NCBI RefSeq assembly: GCF_900312675.1
Contig: NZ_OMPC01000009.1
Location: 744,001-808,000, forward strand
DNA length: 64,000 nt
Reading direction: 5' to 3'
Source of the DNA: Aliivibrio sp. EL58
GTDB taxonomy: Bacteria; Pseudomonadota; Gammaproteobacteria; Enterobacterales; Vibrionaceae
Under the pieces are notes generated by a model. That model saw nothing but the letters and a program-made list of their open reading frames with translations. It ran no database searches and was not told where the DNA came from. The position numbers were made by a program, and so were the translations under genes. Below, piece after piece: positions 27,460 to 35,418 of the stretch. Numbering within the stretch: the stretch's first letter is position 1; the number at the start of each line of letters is the position of its first letter.

Positions 27460-27769
27460 ACCGCTCTCTTTCACTCAATATTTTTTGATGGCAAAAGCCA
27501 TTTAATAGAATGAGTATCCTCCTTAAATTCCATTTTTAAAAGCAAATAAACCTTTATAAATAAATGAAATATCACAGGACTAGACTCTATTGTTAATAAT
27601 AACAATTAAGATAATAAGTGCATTTACAACAACCAGCAGGAAGTCACGAAATCTTAACCAAAACAACGAGTAATATAATTAATTAGCCAATTAAATACAT
27701 TTTGTGTTCATGACCCCTGAAATTAAATTACAGGGATCTGTTGAATCATAGACCTATCTACACTTCTGC
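27460..27769. other. 310-base gap between brnQ and the DUF2127 gene
   Basis: AT-rich and without a convincing frame. CCCTG (27716-27720) and CAGGG (27732-27736) can form a weak stem after the brnQ stop without a T run. Nothing else was recognised. Confidence 0.4.
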
Positions 27770-29068
27770 TTAATCTTTAACCACTCTTGATTGTCGGTTT
27801 AACAGTAAGCTAATAAATACTGCTAGCACAACAGGTAAGAACCAACTCGCATGAGCCGAAAATAAAGGGACGTAACGAGTTAAAGGTGTTGATAAAGATT
27901 CAGGTAATAAGCCCAAGATATGCAATGCATCTAATCCACCAAATACAACGCTAATCATCACAACACTAACGTATGAAATAGTGTTGTGTTTCGTCGTAGG
28001 TAAAAACCACGCAGCTAATACTAAAGCAATCGCCACTGGGCACAGTATAAGTATGGCAGGTAGGCTGATGGCTAGAATTTGCTCTAAACCAAAATTGGCA
28101 ACAATGCCTGTCATCACTGTCACAACAGTTGCACTAATTGCAAACGGAATACGAAATGTTTGTTGACTGTATTCAGCACATGCATTCGTCAGCCCTACCG
28201 TTGTCGTTAAACACGCCATGATGATAATACCCGCTAATAAGTATTGCCCTAGTGGTCCGAATATCGCCGCAACATAACGCGTTAATAACTCACCACCATT
28301 GGTTGCGCCTTCAGCAATAGTGGTTGATGTTGCACCAACATAGGCCATTGCTAAGTAGCACGCAGACATTAGTAGTGCATAAATTAACGTGACTTTAAGT
28401 GTGGCTTGAAAAACATCTTGCGCTGACTCACAGCCTTTATCACGAATGGCTTTAATAATTACCCAACCAAATCCAACAGCCGCAATCGCATCCATCGTCA
28501 TATAGCCTTGGATCAAACCGCTTGTCACTGCTTTATGTTGATAATCAATACTCGGATCACCAAGCACTCCTAGCGGCGTAATAATCGCAGCTAATGCTAA
28601 CGCAGCCAGCATAAGAACAAGCAATGGCGTCATCACCTTTCCAATGTAGTCAACCAACTTGCCTCTTTGGAAAGCCAACAATAATGTTGTACCAACAAAT
28701 AAAGCAGAGAAAAGCATTAAGTGGTCACCAATAAAGAAAGGCTTAATACCCATTTCATAAGCAACAGTTACTGCTCGTGGCATTCCAAATGCTGGGCCTA
28801 TTGCAATAAAAAGCAATACCCAAAAAGTAACCGCCAATGGCTTAGGTAACGCTTGAGTTAATTGGCCACTATCACTTAATCGCCCTAAAACAATTAATGT
28901 TAACGCTGGGAGTCCAACAGCAGTAAGTAAAAAACCAAGCATTGCTGGGAGAAATTGAGTTCCTGCTTCAAGGCCTAAAAAAGGCGGAAAGATGATATTT
29001 CCGGCGCCAAGAAACATGGCGAAAGTCATTAAACCGATAGCAAGTAAATTTTGTGTTTTCAATGTCAT
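27770..29068 (-). CDS. brnQ: branched-chain amino acid transport system II carrier protein
   Basis: A 432-aa, 12-helix LIVCS-family transporter with signatures FAMFLGAGNIIFPPFLGLEAG near the N-terminus, IGPAFGMPRAVTVAYEMGI and GFGWVIIKAIRDKG. It imports leucine, isoleucine and valine with Na+ or H+. An AAGGACT ribosome-binding site precedes the start. About 120 bases upstream a 36-codon leader ends in a run of Ile/Val/Leu codons next to competing hairpins, so transcription attenuation by branched-chain tRNA supply is likely. Confidence 0.95.
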   Translation of the reverse strand: MTLKTQNLLAIGLMTFAMFLGAGNIIFPPFLGLEAGTQFLPAMLGFLLTAVGLPALTLIVLGRLSDSGQLTQALPKPLAVTFWVLLFIAIGPAFGMPRAVTVAYEMGIKPFFIGDHLMLFSALFVGTTLLLAFQRGKLVDYIGKVMTPLLVLMLAALALAAIITPLGVLGDPSIDYQHKAVTSGLIQGYMTMDAIAAVGFGWVIIKAIRDKGCESAQDVFQATLKVTLIYALLMSACYLAMAYVGATSTTIAEGATNGGELLTRYVAAIFGPLGQYLLAGIIIMACLTTTVGLTNACAEYSQQTFRIPFAISATVVTVMTGIVANFGLEQILAISLPAILILCPVAIALVLAAWFLPTTKHNTISYVSVVMISVVFGGLDALHILGLLPESLSTPLTRYVPLFSAHASWFLPVVLAVFISLLLNRQSRVVKD

Positions 29069-29094
29069 AGTCCTTATTGCTATTGGGCTTAACC

Positions 29095-29191
29095 CTAGTA
29101 GCTTTTATTGTGGACCGTCAGATTGGCTGAGAAAAACAAGAAGAGAATAAAGCAGTTTCCCATCAGCCTGGCTGACGGAAGTGCCGCCAGC
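29095..29191 (-). promoter_or_regulatory. putative attenuator of brnQ (competing hairpins)
   Basis: In the minus-strand RNA after the leader stop, GGCTGGCGG pairs with CCGTCAGCC (nine pairs, loop CACTT; within 29167-29191). The same CCGTCAGCC can pair with the following GGCTGATGG, and later copies TCAGCC and CTGACGG (about 29115-29135) can pair with GGCTGA or CCGTCAG. Such mutually exclusive stems are the design of amino-acid attenuators. The terminator arm has only a broken T-rich tail (CTTGTTTTTCTC), so which stem terminates is unclear. Confidence 0.55.
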
Positions 29192-29302
29192 CTAGTTAAT
29201 AATCACTAGAATGACAGCAATAATAGATGATGTTACACACGATACAGCACCGAGCATTGTTTTGCACAAAGCAGCAAATTGTAGGGCTGTAGAAGAAAGC
29301 AT
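29192..29302 (-). CDS. BrnQ leader peptide, 36 aa, branched-chain-residue-rich
   Basis: Starts MLSSTALQFAALCK and ends SSIIAVILVIIN followed by TAG; eight of nine residues in IIAVILVII are Ile, Val or Leu. AGGA lies about ten bases before the ATG. It sits between a good promoter (29339-29367) and brnQ, with competing hairpins after its stop. By analogy with ilv and leu leaders, ribosome stalling at the Ile/Val/Leu codons when charged tRNA is scarce would favour expression of the transporter. Not named before to my knowledge, but leaders of other branched-chain operons are well known. Confidence 0.75.
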   Translation of the reverse strand: MLSSTALQFAALCKTMLGAVSCVTSSIIAVILVIIN

Positions 29303-29338
29303 GAATGTATCCTAGTCGTTTGTCGTGGTAACCAAATC

Positions 29339-29367
29339 AATATATAAGTAATAATTTATAAAGTAAA
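29339..29367 (-). promoter_or_regulatory. sigma-70 promoter of the brnQ leader transcript
   Basis: Minus-strand TTTACT (29362-29367) and TATATT (29339-29344) with an exact 17-base spacer, about 37 bases upstream of the leader peptide ATG. Confidence 0.65.
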
Positions 29368-29660
29368 CACTCAATAGTTAAAAATATCAGCGATTAGCGA
29401 ATATCCTAGTTTAAATAACTTTACTCTTAGCGGATTCTATTTTTCAGCAGTCCAATCTAGAATGTGTTTTTATTCCTCATCAAGCATAGCAAGTAGCGTA
29501 TCGCTAATTGATCACGCATAAGCGAAACTTTTTCATAACTTAAGGAAGCAAGAGCATTACCAGCAGAGTGATGGTTAAGACTCTATTTACTACTGCATTT
29601 GCAAATTAGTTATTATTTACCTACATTGAACTGACTTTCGTCATTAATAAAGGAACTCTC
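29368..29660. other. intergenic region upstream of DUF1993 gene
   Basis: Mostly noncoding. On the minus strand around 29470-29595 there is protein-like but interrupted reading (for example HHSAGNALASLSYEK and, in another frame, LAMLDEE and HILDWTAEK), which may be a decayed gene. AAAGGAACTC precedes the DUF1993 start. Confidence 0.3.
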
Positions 29661-30185
29661 ATGACTATGCTTTCTGATATCACTCTTACTCCTTTTTCTA
29701 ATTCATTAAATGTTGCCATTCATTTAATGACTAAAGCAAAAGCGCATTTTGAGGCACAAAATCGAAATACAAATGACATCGTTGATCTTCAATTAGTTGA
29801 CGATATGCTTCCTCTTTCATTCCAAGTAAATGCCATTTGTCATCACACGCTTGGAGCAACAAAAGCAGCATTAAGTGGTAATTTTTATATTCCATCACCT
29901 TTAGGGGAGATTGATTTTGATGGTTTAATTGATGTCCTAAAAAGCACACAAAAAGAGTTAAACGCTATCACTGTAAACGAAATTAACGCACGGACTGGGG
30001 AAACCATTATTTTCCACTACCCAGAGCGACCAATGCCATTTACTGCTGAAGGTTTTATTACTTCATTCTCAACACCAAACCTATATTTTCATCAAACCAC
30101 GCTATACAACTTACTGCGTAAAGAAGGCGTTCCGTTGAGTAAAATAGATTTTATCGGTGCACTATCGCTTAGCGCTTCAGAATAA
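29661..30185 (+). CDS. DUF1993 family protein
   Basis: A 174-aa protein with DUF1993 features: LVDDMLPLSFQVNAICHHTLGA (metal-ligand-like histidines of a DinB-like four-helix bundle), TPNLYFHQTTLYNLLRKEGVPLSKIDFIGAL at the C-terminus. Function unknown; the family is thought to be distantly related to DinB hydrolases. Single gene, convergent with the B1 metallo-beta-lactamase gene and sharing its terminator. Confidence 0.82.
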   Translation: MTMLSDITLTPFSNSLNVAIHLMTKAKAHFEAQNRNTNDIVDLQLVDDMLPLSFQVNAICHHTLGATKAALSGNFYIPSPLGEIDFDGLIDVLKSTQKELNAITVNEINARTGETIIFHYPERPMPFTAEGFITSFSTPNLYFHQTTLYNLLRKEGVPLSKIDFIGALSLSASE

Positions 30186-30200
30186 ATATCGCTTTATAAA

Positions 30201-30236
30201 AAAGCCCTGCTTAATGAACACTAAACAGGGCTTTCA
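30201..30236. terminator. bidirectional terminator (DUF1993 / metallo-beta-lactamase)
   Basis: Nine-pair stem AAAGCCCTG (30201-30209) / CAGGGCTTT (30226-30234), flanked by A and T runs, between convergent genes. Confidence 0.8.
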
Positions 30237-30250
30237 TGTTTTATGACAAC

Positions 30251-30991
30251 TTACAAACTTTTAGCAATATCGAAAGTGTGGCTAATAATGCTAGTTCCCT
30301 CACCAACGTTACCATGTCCAGGAACGACAAATCGCGCTTCAGGGTATTTTGTTAATACTTTCTGAACTGAGTTTGCCCATTCTTTCTTATCTGCGTCACC
30401 AGTCCATCCAATCGTATTAACTTCATTCGCTCGCATTAAACAGCCACCAAGCAATACTTGCTTTTTGGGTAACCATACAACTGCATTATCTTTCGTGTGA
30501 CCCGCTCCCGGAAAGAAAACTTCAATCTTATTTTCTAATAGCACAAAATTATCATCTGAAAATTGATGATTAGTAGCTTTCTTATTATCACCTTTCAAAA
30601 ATGTGTTGGTTAATGTAGACGCATAGGTCTCAAAGTTATGTTCTTGCAGATATTCTAAACCACCAGTTTGATCTTCATGAAAATGAGAAAATACTGTTTT
30701 CTTTAACGTTAAGCCTCTGTTTTCAATCCACGTCATCAGTTGAGGCATGTTCGATGCATTCCATGGTGTATCAATTAAATATACATCCTTCCCATCAACA
30801 TATACCAATGAATTAGCGTCCATTAAAATAGGCTTATCTGGGTTCTGTAAATTTTTAAATTCACGATACGATTTAACCAAAAAAACATTATTCGTAATTT
30901 CTTCAAATTGAAGGGGTTTTACTAACTCATCTGCGGCAGAAGCATTAAAGCCAATAACAGCACTTAATAGCGCTAACGTTATTTTAAACAT
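30251..30991 (-). CDS. subclass B1 metallo-beta-lactamase
   Basis: A 246-aa secreted zinc hydrolase (signal peptide 1-20, NASAA-DE). All B1 zinc ligands are in place: H103-F-H105-E-D107 (site 1 and Asp of site 2), H165 (GAGHTKDN), C184 (LGGCLMRA) and H226 (VPGHGN). This set defines subclass B1 enzymes, which hydrolyse most beta-lactams including carbapenems. The start at 30991 has AAAGGA nine bases upstream; an ATG three codons earlier overlaps that site. No integron or mobile context, so it looks like a native chromosomal enzyme. Actual activity is untested. Confidence 0.92.
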   Translation of the reverse strand: MFKITLALLSAVIGFNASAADELVKPLQFEEITNNVFLVKSYREFKNLQNPDKPILMDANSLVYVDGKDVYLIDTPWNASNMPQLMTWIENRGLTLKKTVFSHFHEDQTGGLEYLQEHNFETYASTLTNTFLKGDNKKATNHQFSDDNFVLLENKIEVFFPGAGHTKDNAVVWLPKKQVLLGGCLMRANEVNTIGWTGDADKKEWANSVQKVLTKYPEARFVVPGHGNVGEGTSIISHTFDIAKSL

Positions 30992-31047
30992 GAATTCCAT
31001 TCCTTTGTTAGTTTATCACAAAGATACAACATAATTCCTTTGAGAAG

Positions 31048-31091
31048 TGTTAGTTAAATGTAAAAAAAACAATTTTGTACAATAACTAACA
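31048..31091. promoter_or_regulatory. inverted repeat in the divergent metallo-beta-lactamase / lysE promoter
   Basis: Perfect nine-base arms TGTTAGTTA (31048-31056) and TAACTAACA (31083-31091). The 35-base centre-to-centre distance would suit a DNA-bound dimer or tetramer. It could be an operator for the AraC regulator encoded downstream of lysE. Confidence 0.4.
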
Positions 31092-31146
31092 TATTCTGAA
31101 CGCTTATTCTATTTGGCATAAATTCCCCCCAAAAAAAGACACACGC

Positions 31147-31749
31147 ATGACTCTATTTTTAGCTATGGCGATGTTCGCCTTGGTAACCTCTCTCTCTCCA
31201 GGTCCGGTGAATATACTGGCAACCGTTACTGGAGCTAATCATGGCTATACCAGAACTATTCCACATATTTTTGGTGCAACTGTGGGTTTTGTGTCTATCC
31301 TGATTATATTGGGGTTAGGGCTAATACAAGCCTTTGATGATTCACATACAGCAACACTTGTCTTAAATTATCTTGGCAGTGCCTTCCTACTTTATTTGGC
31401 TTATAAAGTAGCGACAAGCGAAAGAACTGAGCAAGATAAAAATAAAAAAGATGATGCACCAACCATGTTACAAGGCTTATTGTGTCAATGGTTGAACCCA
31501 AAAGCTTGGATTGTATCTTTGTCTGGTGTCACCGTATTTTCTAGTAACGGTGTGATTCCTCTCGAAGACCTCGGTGCATTTAGTGTGATATTTTTTATCG
31601 TATGTTACTGCTGTATATCAATTTGGGCTCTGTTAGGCTTAACCATAGGTAAATACCTTGAGCACCCTATTCACTATAAGGTTTTTAATCGAGCGATGGG
31701 GGGCTTGCTTGCACTGACAGTAGTGTATGTATTCTTTATATCAAAATAA
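31147..31749 (+). CDS. LysE/RhtB-family amino acid exporter
   Basis: A 200-aa protein with six hydrophobic segments and LysE signatures (SLSPGPVNILATVTGANHGYTR near the N-terminus; GLLCQWLNPKAWIVSLSGV). Family members export amino acids or related metabolites. It is followed after three bases by an AraC regulator with a cupin-like domain, a common pair in which the regulator senses the exported compound. Substrate unknown. Confidence 0.9.
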   Translation: MTLFLAMAMFALVTSLSPGPVNILATVTGANHGYTRTIPHIFGATVGFVSILIILGLGLIQAFDDSHTATLVLNYLGSAFLLYLAYKVATSERTEQDKNKKDDAPTMLQGLLCQWLNPKAWIVSLSGVTVFSSNGVIPLEDLGAFSVIFFIVCYCCISIWALLGLTIGKYLEHPIHYKVFNRAMGGLLALTVVYVFFISK

Positions 31750-31752
31750 TAA

Positions 31753-32574
31753 ATGGACGTTACGTTGGCTAATTCAAATCCTCACTTTTTAAGATCATCT
31801 GTTCTTCCGTTTGAATTACGATATGCCGATAATTCAAACGCTTGCTATAAAAAACACACTCACCCAGAGTTTTCGATTGGTGTAGTAGATAGTGGGATTA
31901 GTGAGTATGTAAATCAAAATATAAAACAAACCATTCGACCGGGTTCTACCGTTATCGTGAATCCGGAAGAAGTCCATTCATGCAATCCACAAAAAAGCAC
32001 GAACTGGAGCTACAAAATGCTCTATGTTGAACCAGAATGGATTGCTGATCTCCAATCTCAAATATCGAATGGAAGCCACCAAGAGTTTCAACCAATTCAA
32101 ATGACACACAGTGATTGCCCTTTCTTATATCGAGGATTTCAATCACTGGCTAAAACTCTAATAGAAGATGAATCTGCAATCAAAGTTGAACAAACTGCGA
32201 TTAATTTTTTCTCTGAGTTAATTCTAAAAGGCAGTGATAACCCTTCCCTTGATATTATATCGAAAAAAGCCATTGAGTGTGCCTATCACTATATTTCAGA
32301 TAATTTTGATAAAAATATTTCTATTTCTGAGATTGCTGAAACTTCTGGCTTAAGTGATTATTACCTTATTCATTCGTTCAAAAAGCAATATGGTATTACC
32401 CCTCACGCTTACCAAATAGTAATGCGAATAAATAAAGCAAAAGCCTTACTAAAAGAAGGTGAAAATATCGCTTCTATTGCCACTGATCTCGGTTTCACCG
32501 ACCAAAGTCATTTCCATCGCAACTTTAAAAATATGGTTGCCGCAACGCCGAAGCAATATAAACAGAGTTTATAA
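31753..32574 (+). CDS. AraC-family transcriptional regulator
   Basis: A 273-aa protein: N-terminal cupin-like ligand domain (THPEFSIGVVDSGISEYV, PGSTVIVNPEEVHSCNP) and C-terminal double helix-turn-helix (ISISEIAETSGLSDYYLIHSFKKQYGITPHAYQ, IASIATDLGFTDQSHFHRNFK). In operon with the LysE exporter, which it probably controls. It resembles the truncated AraC gene at the end of the window, also next to an amino acid exporter (AzlCD). Confidence 0.9.
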   Translation: MDVTLANSNPHFLRSSVLPFELRYADNSNACYKKHTHPEFSIGVVDSGISEYVNQNIKQTIRPGSTVIVNPEEVHSCNPQKSTNWSYKMLYVEPEWIADLQSQISNGSHQEFQPIQMTHSDCPFLYRGFQSLAKTLIEDESAIKVEQTAINFFSELILKGSDNPSLDIISKKAIECAYHYISDNFDKNISISEIAETSGLSDYYLIHSFKKQYGITPHAYQIVMRINKAKALLKEGENIASIATDLGFTDQSHFHRNFKNMVAATPKQYKQSL

Positions 32575-32659
32575 CTTCTAAATACCACTTCCTTGTTGAT
32601 ATTTATACGTTACTGTTTCAATATAGTTAATTAAATAATAACTCAAGGAATGGCCTTTT

Positions 32660-33616
32660 ATGAATCTACGTAATTTCTCATTCATTTTATGCGTAATTAC
32701 ACCTTCGGCAATGGCTCAACTTGCAGATAAAGAAGGTATTAGTGGTGAAATTGCATTAACCACAGGGTTTGTCTCTTCAACATCCAATTTTAATACCGAA
32801 GGTGAAGATACAATTACCTCTGTGCACCAGAAAGGCTCTAGCGATAACGGTTTTATGGCTTTTCCCCTTGGGAATATTGCCTATACCTTTAGCGAAGAGT
32901 TAAACCAGCAAGTGTATGCCGGTACAACTCGTCAAGATGTAGCAACAGGTACTGTTGTTCTTGAGGTCGGTTATAAGTATCAATTTGAATCAAGAATGGC
33001 GATAGATGTTTCTATTCTACCAACCATTATGTCTAGCAAAACATGGGCAAACCCATATTTGGTTGGCTCAGCTCGTAAAGAAACAGATGCATCAGGCAAT
33101 GCATTTCGTTTTAAAGTCGAAAATATCGCAGGGTCAAATTTCACTGTTGATAGTGCTTATGCAACTAAAGACATTGAGAATGATGATGTTCAATACGATG
33201 AATTAAAAAGAGACGCAGATACAATCTATTTAAAAGGTCAATATCGTTTACCATTAAGTCGCACTTCATTCGTCCTACCTTCTGTTATTTACCAATCTTC
33301 ATCTGCGGACGGCAAAGCAAGCTCTTACGATCAATACGGTGCTGAAGTCAGTTTCTTTAAAATAATGGAAAGACACCAACTAGTATTAACCGCTGGCTAC
33401 AATCAACGAAACTTCGGTGCAGATAGTCCTATTTATGGAAAAACACGTAAAGACGATAAGCTGAGCTTATTTGCTGCTTACGAATACACTAAATTCATGG
33501 ATTGGCAAGATTGGTCGTTCATCTCTTTTGCAGGTTACAGCTCAACTGATTCAAACATTACATTTTATGACGAATCAGAATACATTGTTACTGTAGGTCT
33601 CAATTACAAGTTCTAA
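32660..33616 (+). CDS. DUF2860 outer-membrane protein
   Basis: A 318-aa secreted protein (signal peptide about 1-19, SAMA-QL) of the DUF2860 family: GFVSSTSNFNTEGED near the N-terminus, many amphipathic beta strands, and a C-terminal strand EYIVTVGLNYKF ending in Phe, typical for outer-membrane barrels. Function unknown; the family is frequent in vibrios. Single gene followed by a terminator. Confidence 0.85.
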   Translation: MNLRNFSFILCVITPSAMAQLADKEGISGEIALTTGFVSSTSNFNTEGEDTITSVHQKGSSDNGFMAFPLGNIAYTFSEELNQQVYAGTTRQDVATGTVVLEVGYKYQFESRMAIDVSILPTIMSSKTWANPYLVGSARKETDASGNAFRFKVENIAGSNFTVDSAYATKDIENDDVQYDELKRDADTIYLKGQYRLPLSRTSFVLPSVIYQSSSADGKASSYDQYGAEVSFFKIMERHQLVLTAGYNQRNFGADSPIYGKTRKDDKLSLFAAYEYTKFMDWQDWSFISFAGYSSTDSNITFYDESEYIVTVGLNYKF

Positions 33617-33631
33617 TATTAGAAATAGCAT

Positions 33632-33666
33632 AAAAGCCCTACTGATAGTATTCAGCAGGGCTTTTT
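33632..33666. terminator. bidirectional terminator after the DUF2860 gene
   Basis: AAAAGCCCT (33632-33640) / AGGGCTTTT (33657-33665), with further CTGA/TCAG pairing inside, flanked by A and T runs; serves both convergent genes. Confidence 0.85.
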
Positions 33667-33674
33667 ATTAATGA

Positions 33675-34046
33675 CTATATTTTTCTAAACTGTAAGTACG
33701 TCAGAATAGAGAGCAGAGTAAAGAAAGCAGGATCGCTCCAACCAAAGCCAACAAATATTCCGATTACCCCTGCATATAGGGTGATCACTACACCTAAACT
33801 ATTGGTAATCAATAAAGCAAGTAACAGCTTTTTTGCAATAGGGTTTGAGTCAATATCACGCAGTAATAGACTTATCGCAGCAATCCCACCAAGGAAAATG
33901 CTCGTATGCTGAGATAAAAATACAGCGTATTGATCATTAAGCTCAACACCATACATTGGCCACATTAAATGCGGACCAAAAAACAAAGCCAAAGCAAATA
34001 CGCTATAAATTGCACCATGAACAGTTAAGAAAGTTTTGTTAGTCAT
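33675..34046 (-). CDS. small four-helix membrane protein, unknown
   Basis: A 123-aa protein with four predicted membrane helices (about 8-28, 43-63, 70-92, 98-118). Sequence (NKTFLTVHGAIYSVFALALFFGP) resembles uncharacterised membrane proteins; I do not recognise a named family. It follows the ydhR gene by 21 bases and is probably in one transcript with it. Function unknown. Confidence 0.75.
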   Translation of the reverse strand: MTNKTFLTVHGAIYSVFALALFFGPHLMWPMYGVELNDQYAVFLSQHTSIFLGGIAAISLLLRDIDSNPIAKKLLLALLITNSLGVVITLYAGVIGIFVGFGWSDPAFFTLLSILTYLQFRKI

Positions 34047-34067
34047 TATTCTATATATCCAATTAAA

Positions 34068-34373
34068 TTATGCGATTGGGCCGTTATTAATCATTGATAA
34101 CGATTCGTTAATATCAAAAATATAACCTCGGATATTAGTGATCCCCATACTAGTTAAACGCGCAGTATGCATTGTTAAATAAGCTTGAGCAGAGGCTTCG
34201 TCTTCAAACAAATAAATACCTCCGCCAAGTTGAGATTGCTCACTTGTCGTCCAAATCTTCCAAATAACACCTGGTTCTTGGTTAATAGACTCAGCTAAAC
34301 CTGTCATCATAGCTGTCATTTCATCACCAAATGGGCCTGTAAAATCAAAATCAACTTGCAATAATTTACTCAT
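34068..34373 (-). CDS. ydhR: YdhR-family putative monooxygenase
   Basis: A 101-aa dimeric alpha-beta barrel protein that matches E. coli YdhR closely: LLQVDFDFTGPFGDEM, LAESINQEPGVIWKIWT, GGIYLFEDEASAQAYL, HTARLTSMG. The family resembles ActVA-type monooxygenases; the physiological substrate is unknown. The ATG at 34373 has GGAG five to six bases upstream; a TTG four codons earlier is unlikely. Divergent from a LysR gene that may control it, with an inverted repeat between them. Confidence 0.92.
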   Translation of the reverse strand: MSKLLQVDFDFTGPFGDEMTAMMTGLAESINQEPGVIWKIWTTSEQSQLGGGIYLFEDEASAQAYLTMHTARLTSMGITNIRGYIFDINESLSMINNGPIA

Positions 34374-34404
34374 CTTTATCTCCAACTAATTAAGCAATTA
34401 GGAA

Positions 34405-34442
34405 TAGCACTTAGCGTGTCTTCTCCCTTGCGATAAGTGCTA
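34405..34442. promoter_or_regulatory. inverted repeat between divergent ydhR and LysR genes
   Basis: Perfect nine-base arms TAGCACTTA (34405-34413) and TAAGTGCTA (34434-34442). It lies in the divergent promoter, 67-104 bases before the LysR start, the normal position of a LysR-type operator. The half TAGCACTT recurs in the LysR gene's terminator. Confidence 0.5.
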
Positions 34443-34508
34443 TAATACCTATAAAAATTAAACAGAAAAGTTCATAAAACTGCGTATAACTGTGAGTATT
34501 TTAGACAT

Positions 34509-35393
34509 ATGAGATTAAAAACAACGCTAGCTCAATGGTTAACTTTGTTTGAAATAGACAAGGCTGGCAGTATTCAAGCAGCCGCTATCGCACTAAATAA
34601 AAGCCATACCACACTTATTTATGCCGTAAAAAAACTGGAAGACCAACTTGGAGTTTCATTGCTTAAAGTTGAGGGGCGTAGAGCGGTATTAACAGATGAT
34701 GGTAAGTCATTATTACGCAGAGCACAGTCAATGCTTGAACAGGCCAAAGCGCTTGAAGAGATCAGCACACAGCTATCTCAAGGTATTGAAGCTGAAATCA
34801 CCGTCGCGATAGATCACCTATGTGATCGTTCATGGTTATATTCCGCCATGTCCGAATTTCTTAAAGACAACAGCACGACTTCTGTTCAAGTCATTGAAAC
34901 CTCACTCTCTAAAACAACCAACATGGTAACTTCTGAAAGTGCCGATATTTCTATTATTACTTTGCCGATTACCAATCACCCTTGCGAGGCTTTTGGCATG
35001 GTTGAGATGTATCCTGTTGTTGCTAAACACCATCCATTAGCTTCATATTCAGCCCCTTGTTTGGCCGATCTTACAACCAGCTGCCAAATTGTCATTCGAG
35101 ATTTGGGCTTAGAGAATAAACAAAATGTGGGTTGGCTAAAATCAAACCAGCGCATTACCGTAGATAATTTTGACCATGCATGGCAAGCCACCAGACAAGG
35201 GTTAGGATATTGTCGTCTTCCATTACATATTATTGAACTTCATAACGATAGAAATATGATTATTTTGGATATAGAAAATTCAACCACCTACCAAGTCCCC
35301 TTACACCTCACGCTTCCAAAAGGTGCAAAAACAGGACCCGCTGCAAAATACCTTTATCAATTACTCATGAAATCCGTTCAAACAAGAGAGTAG
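34509..35393 (+). CDS. LysR-family transcriptional regulator
   Basis: A 294-aa LysR regulator with helix-turn-helix GSIQAAAIALNKSHTTLIYAV and effector domain (EITVAIDHLCDRSWLYSAM). Divergently transcribed from ydhR and the adjoining membrane protein gene, its most likely targets. Layout and length resemble the 12967 regulator. A terminator at 35391-35418 overlaps its end. Confidence 0.88.
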   Translation: MRLKTTLAQWLTLFEIDKAGSIQAAAIALNKSHTTLIYAVKKLEDQLGVSLLKVEGRRAVLTDDGKSLLRRAQSMLEQAKALEEISTQLSQGIEAEITVAIDHLCDRSWLYSAMSEFLKDNSTTSVQVIETSLSKTTNMVTSESADISIITLPITNHPCEAFGMVEMYPVVAKHHPLASYSAPCLADLTTSCQIVIRDLGLENKQNVGWLKSNQRITVDNFDHAWQATRQGLGYCRLPLHIIELHNDRNMIILDIENSTTYQVPLHLTLPKGAKTGPAAKYLYQLLMKSVQTRE

Positions 35394-35418
35394 CACTTAA
35401 CAGCAAATGCTATTTTTT
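35391..35418 (+). terminator. terminator after the 34509 LysR gene
   Basis: TAGCACTT (35391-35398) / AAATGCTA (35405-35412), one mismatch, followed by TTTTTTT. It overlaps the last codons of the convergent LysR gene. Confidence 0.7.

Noticed and set aside
27716-27736. Terminator after brnQ (CCCTG/CAGGG)
   Set aside because: Stem of five pairs with an 11-base loop and no T run on the minus strand.
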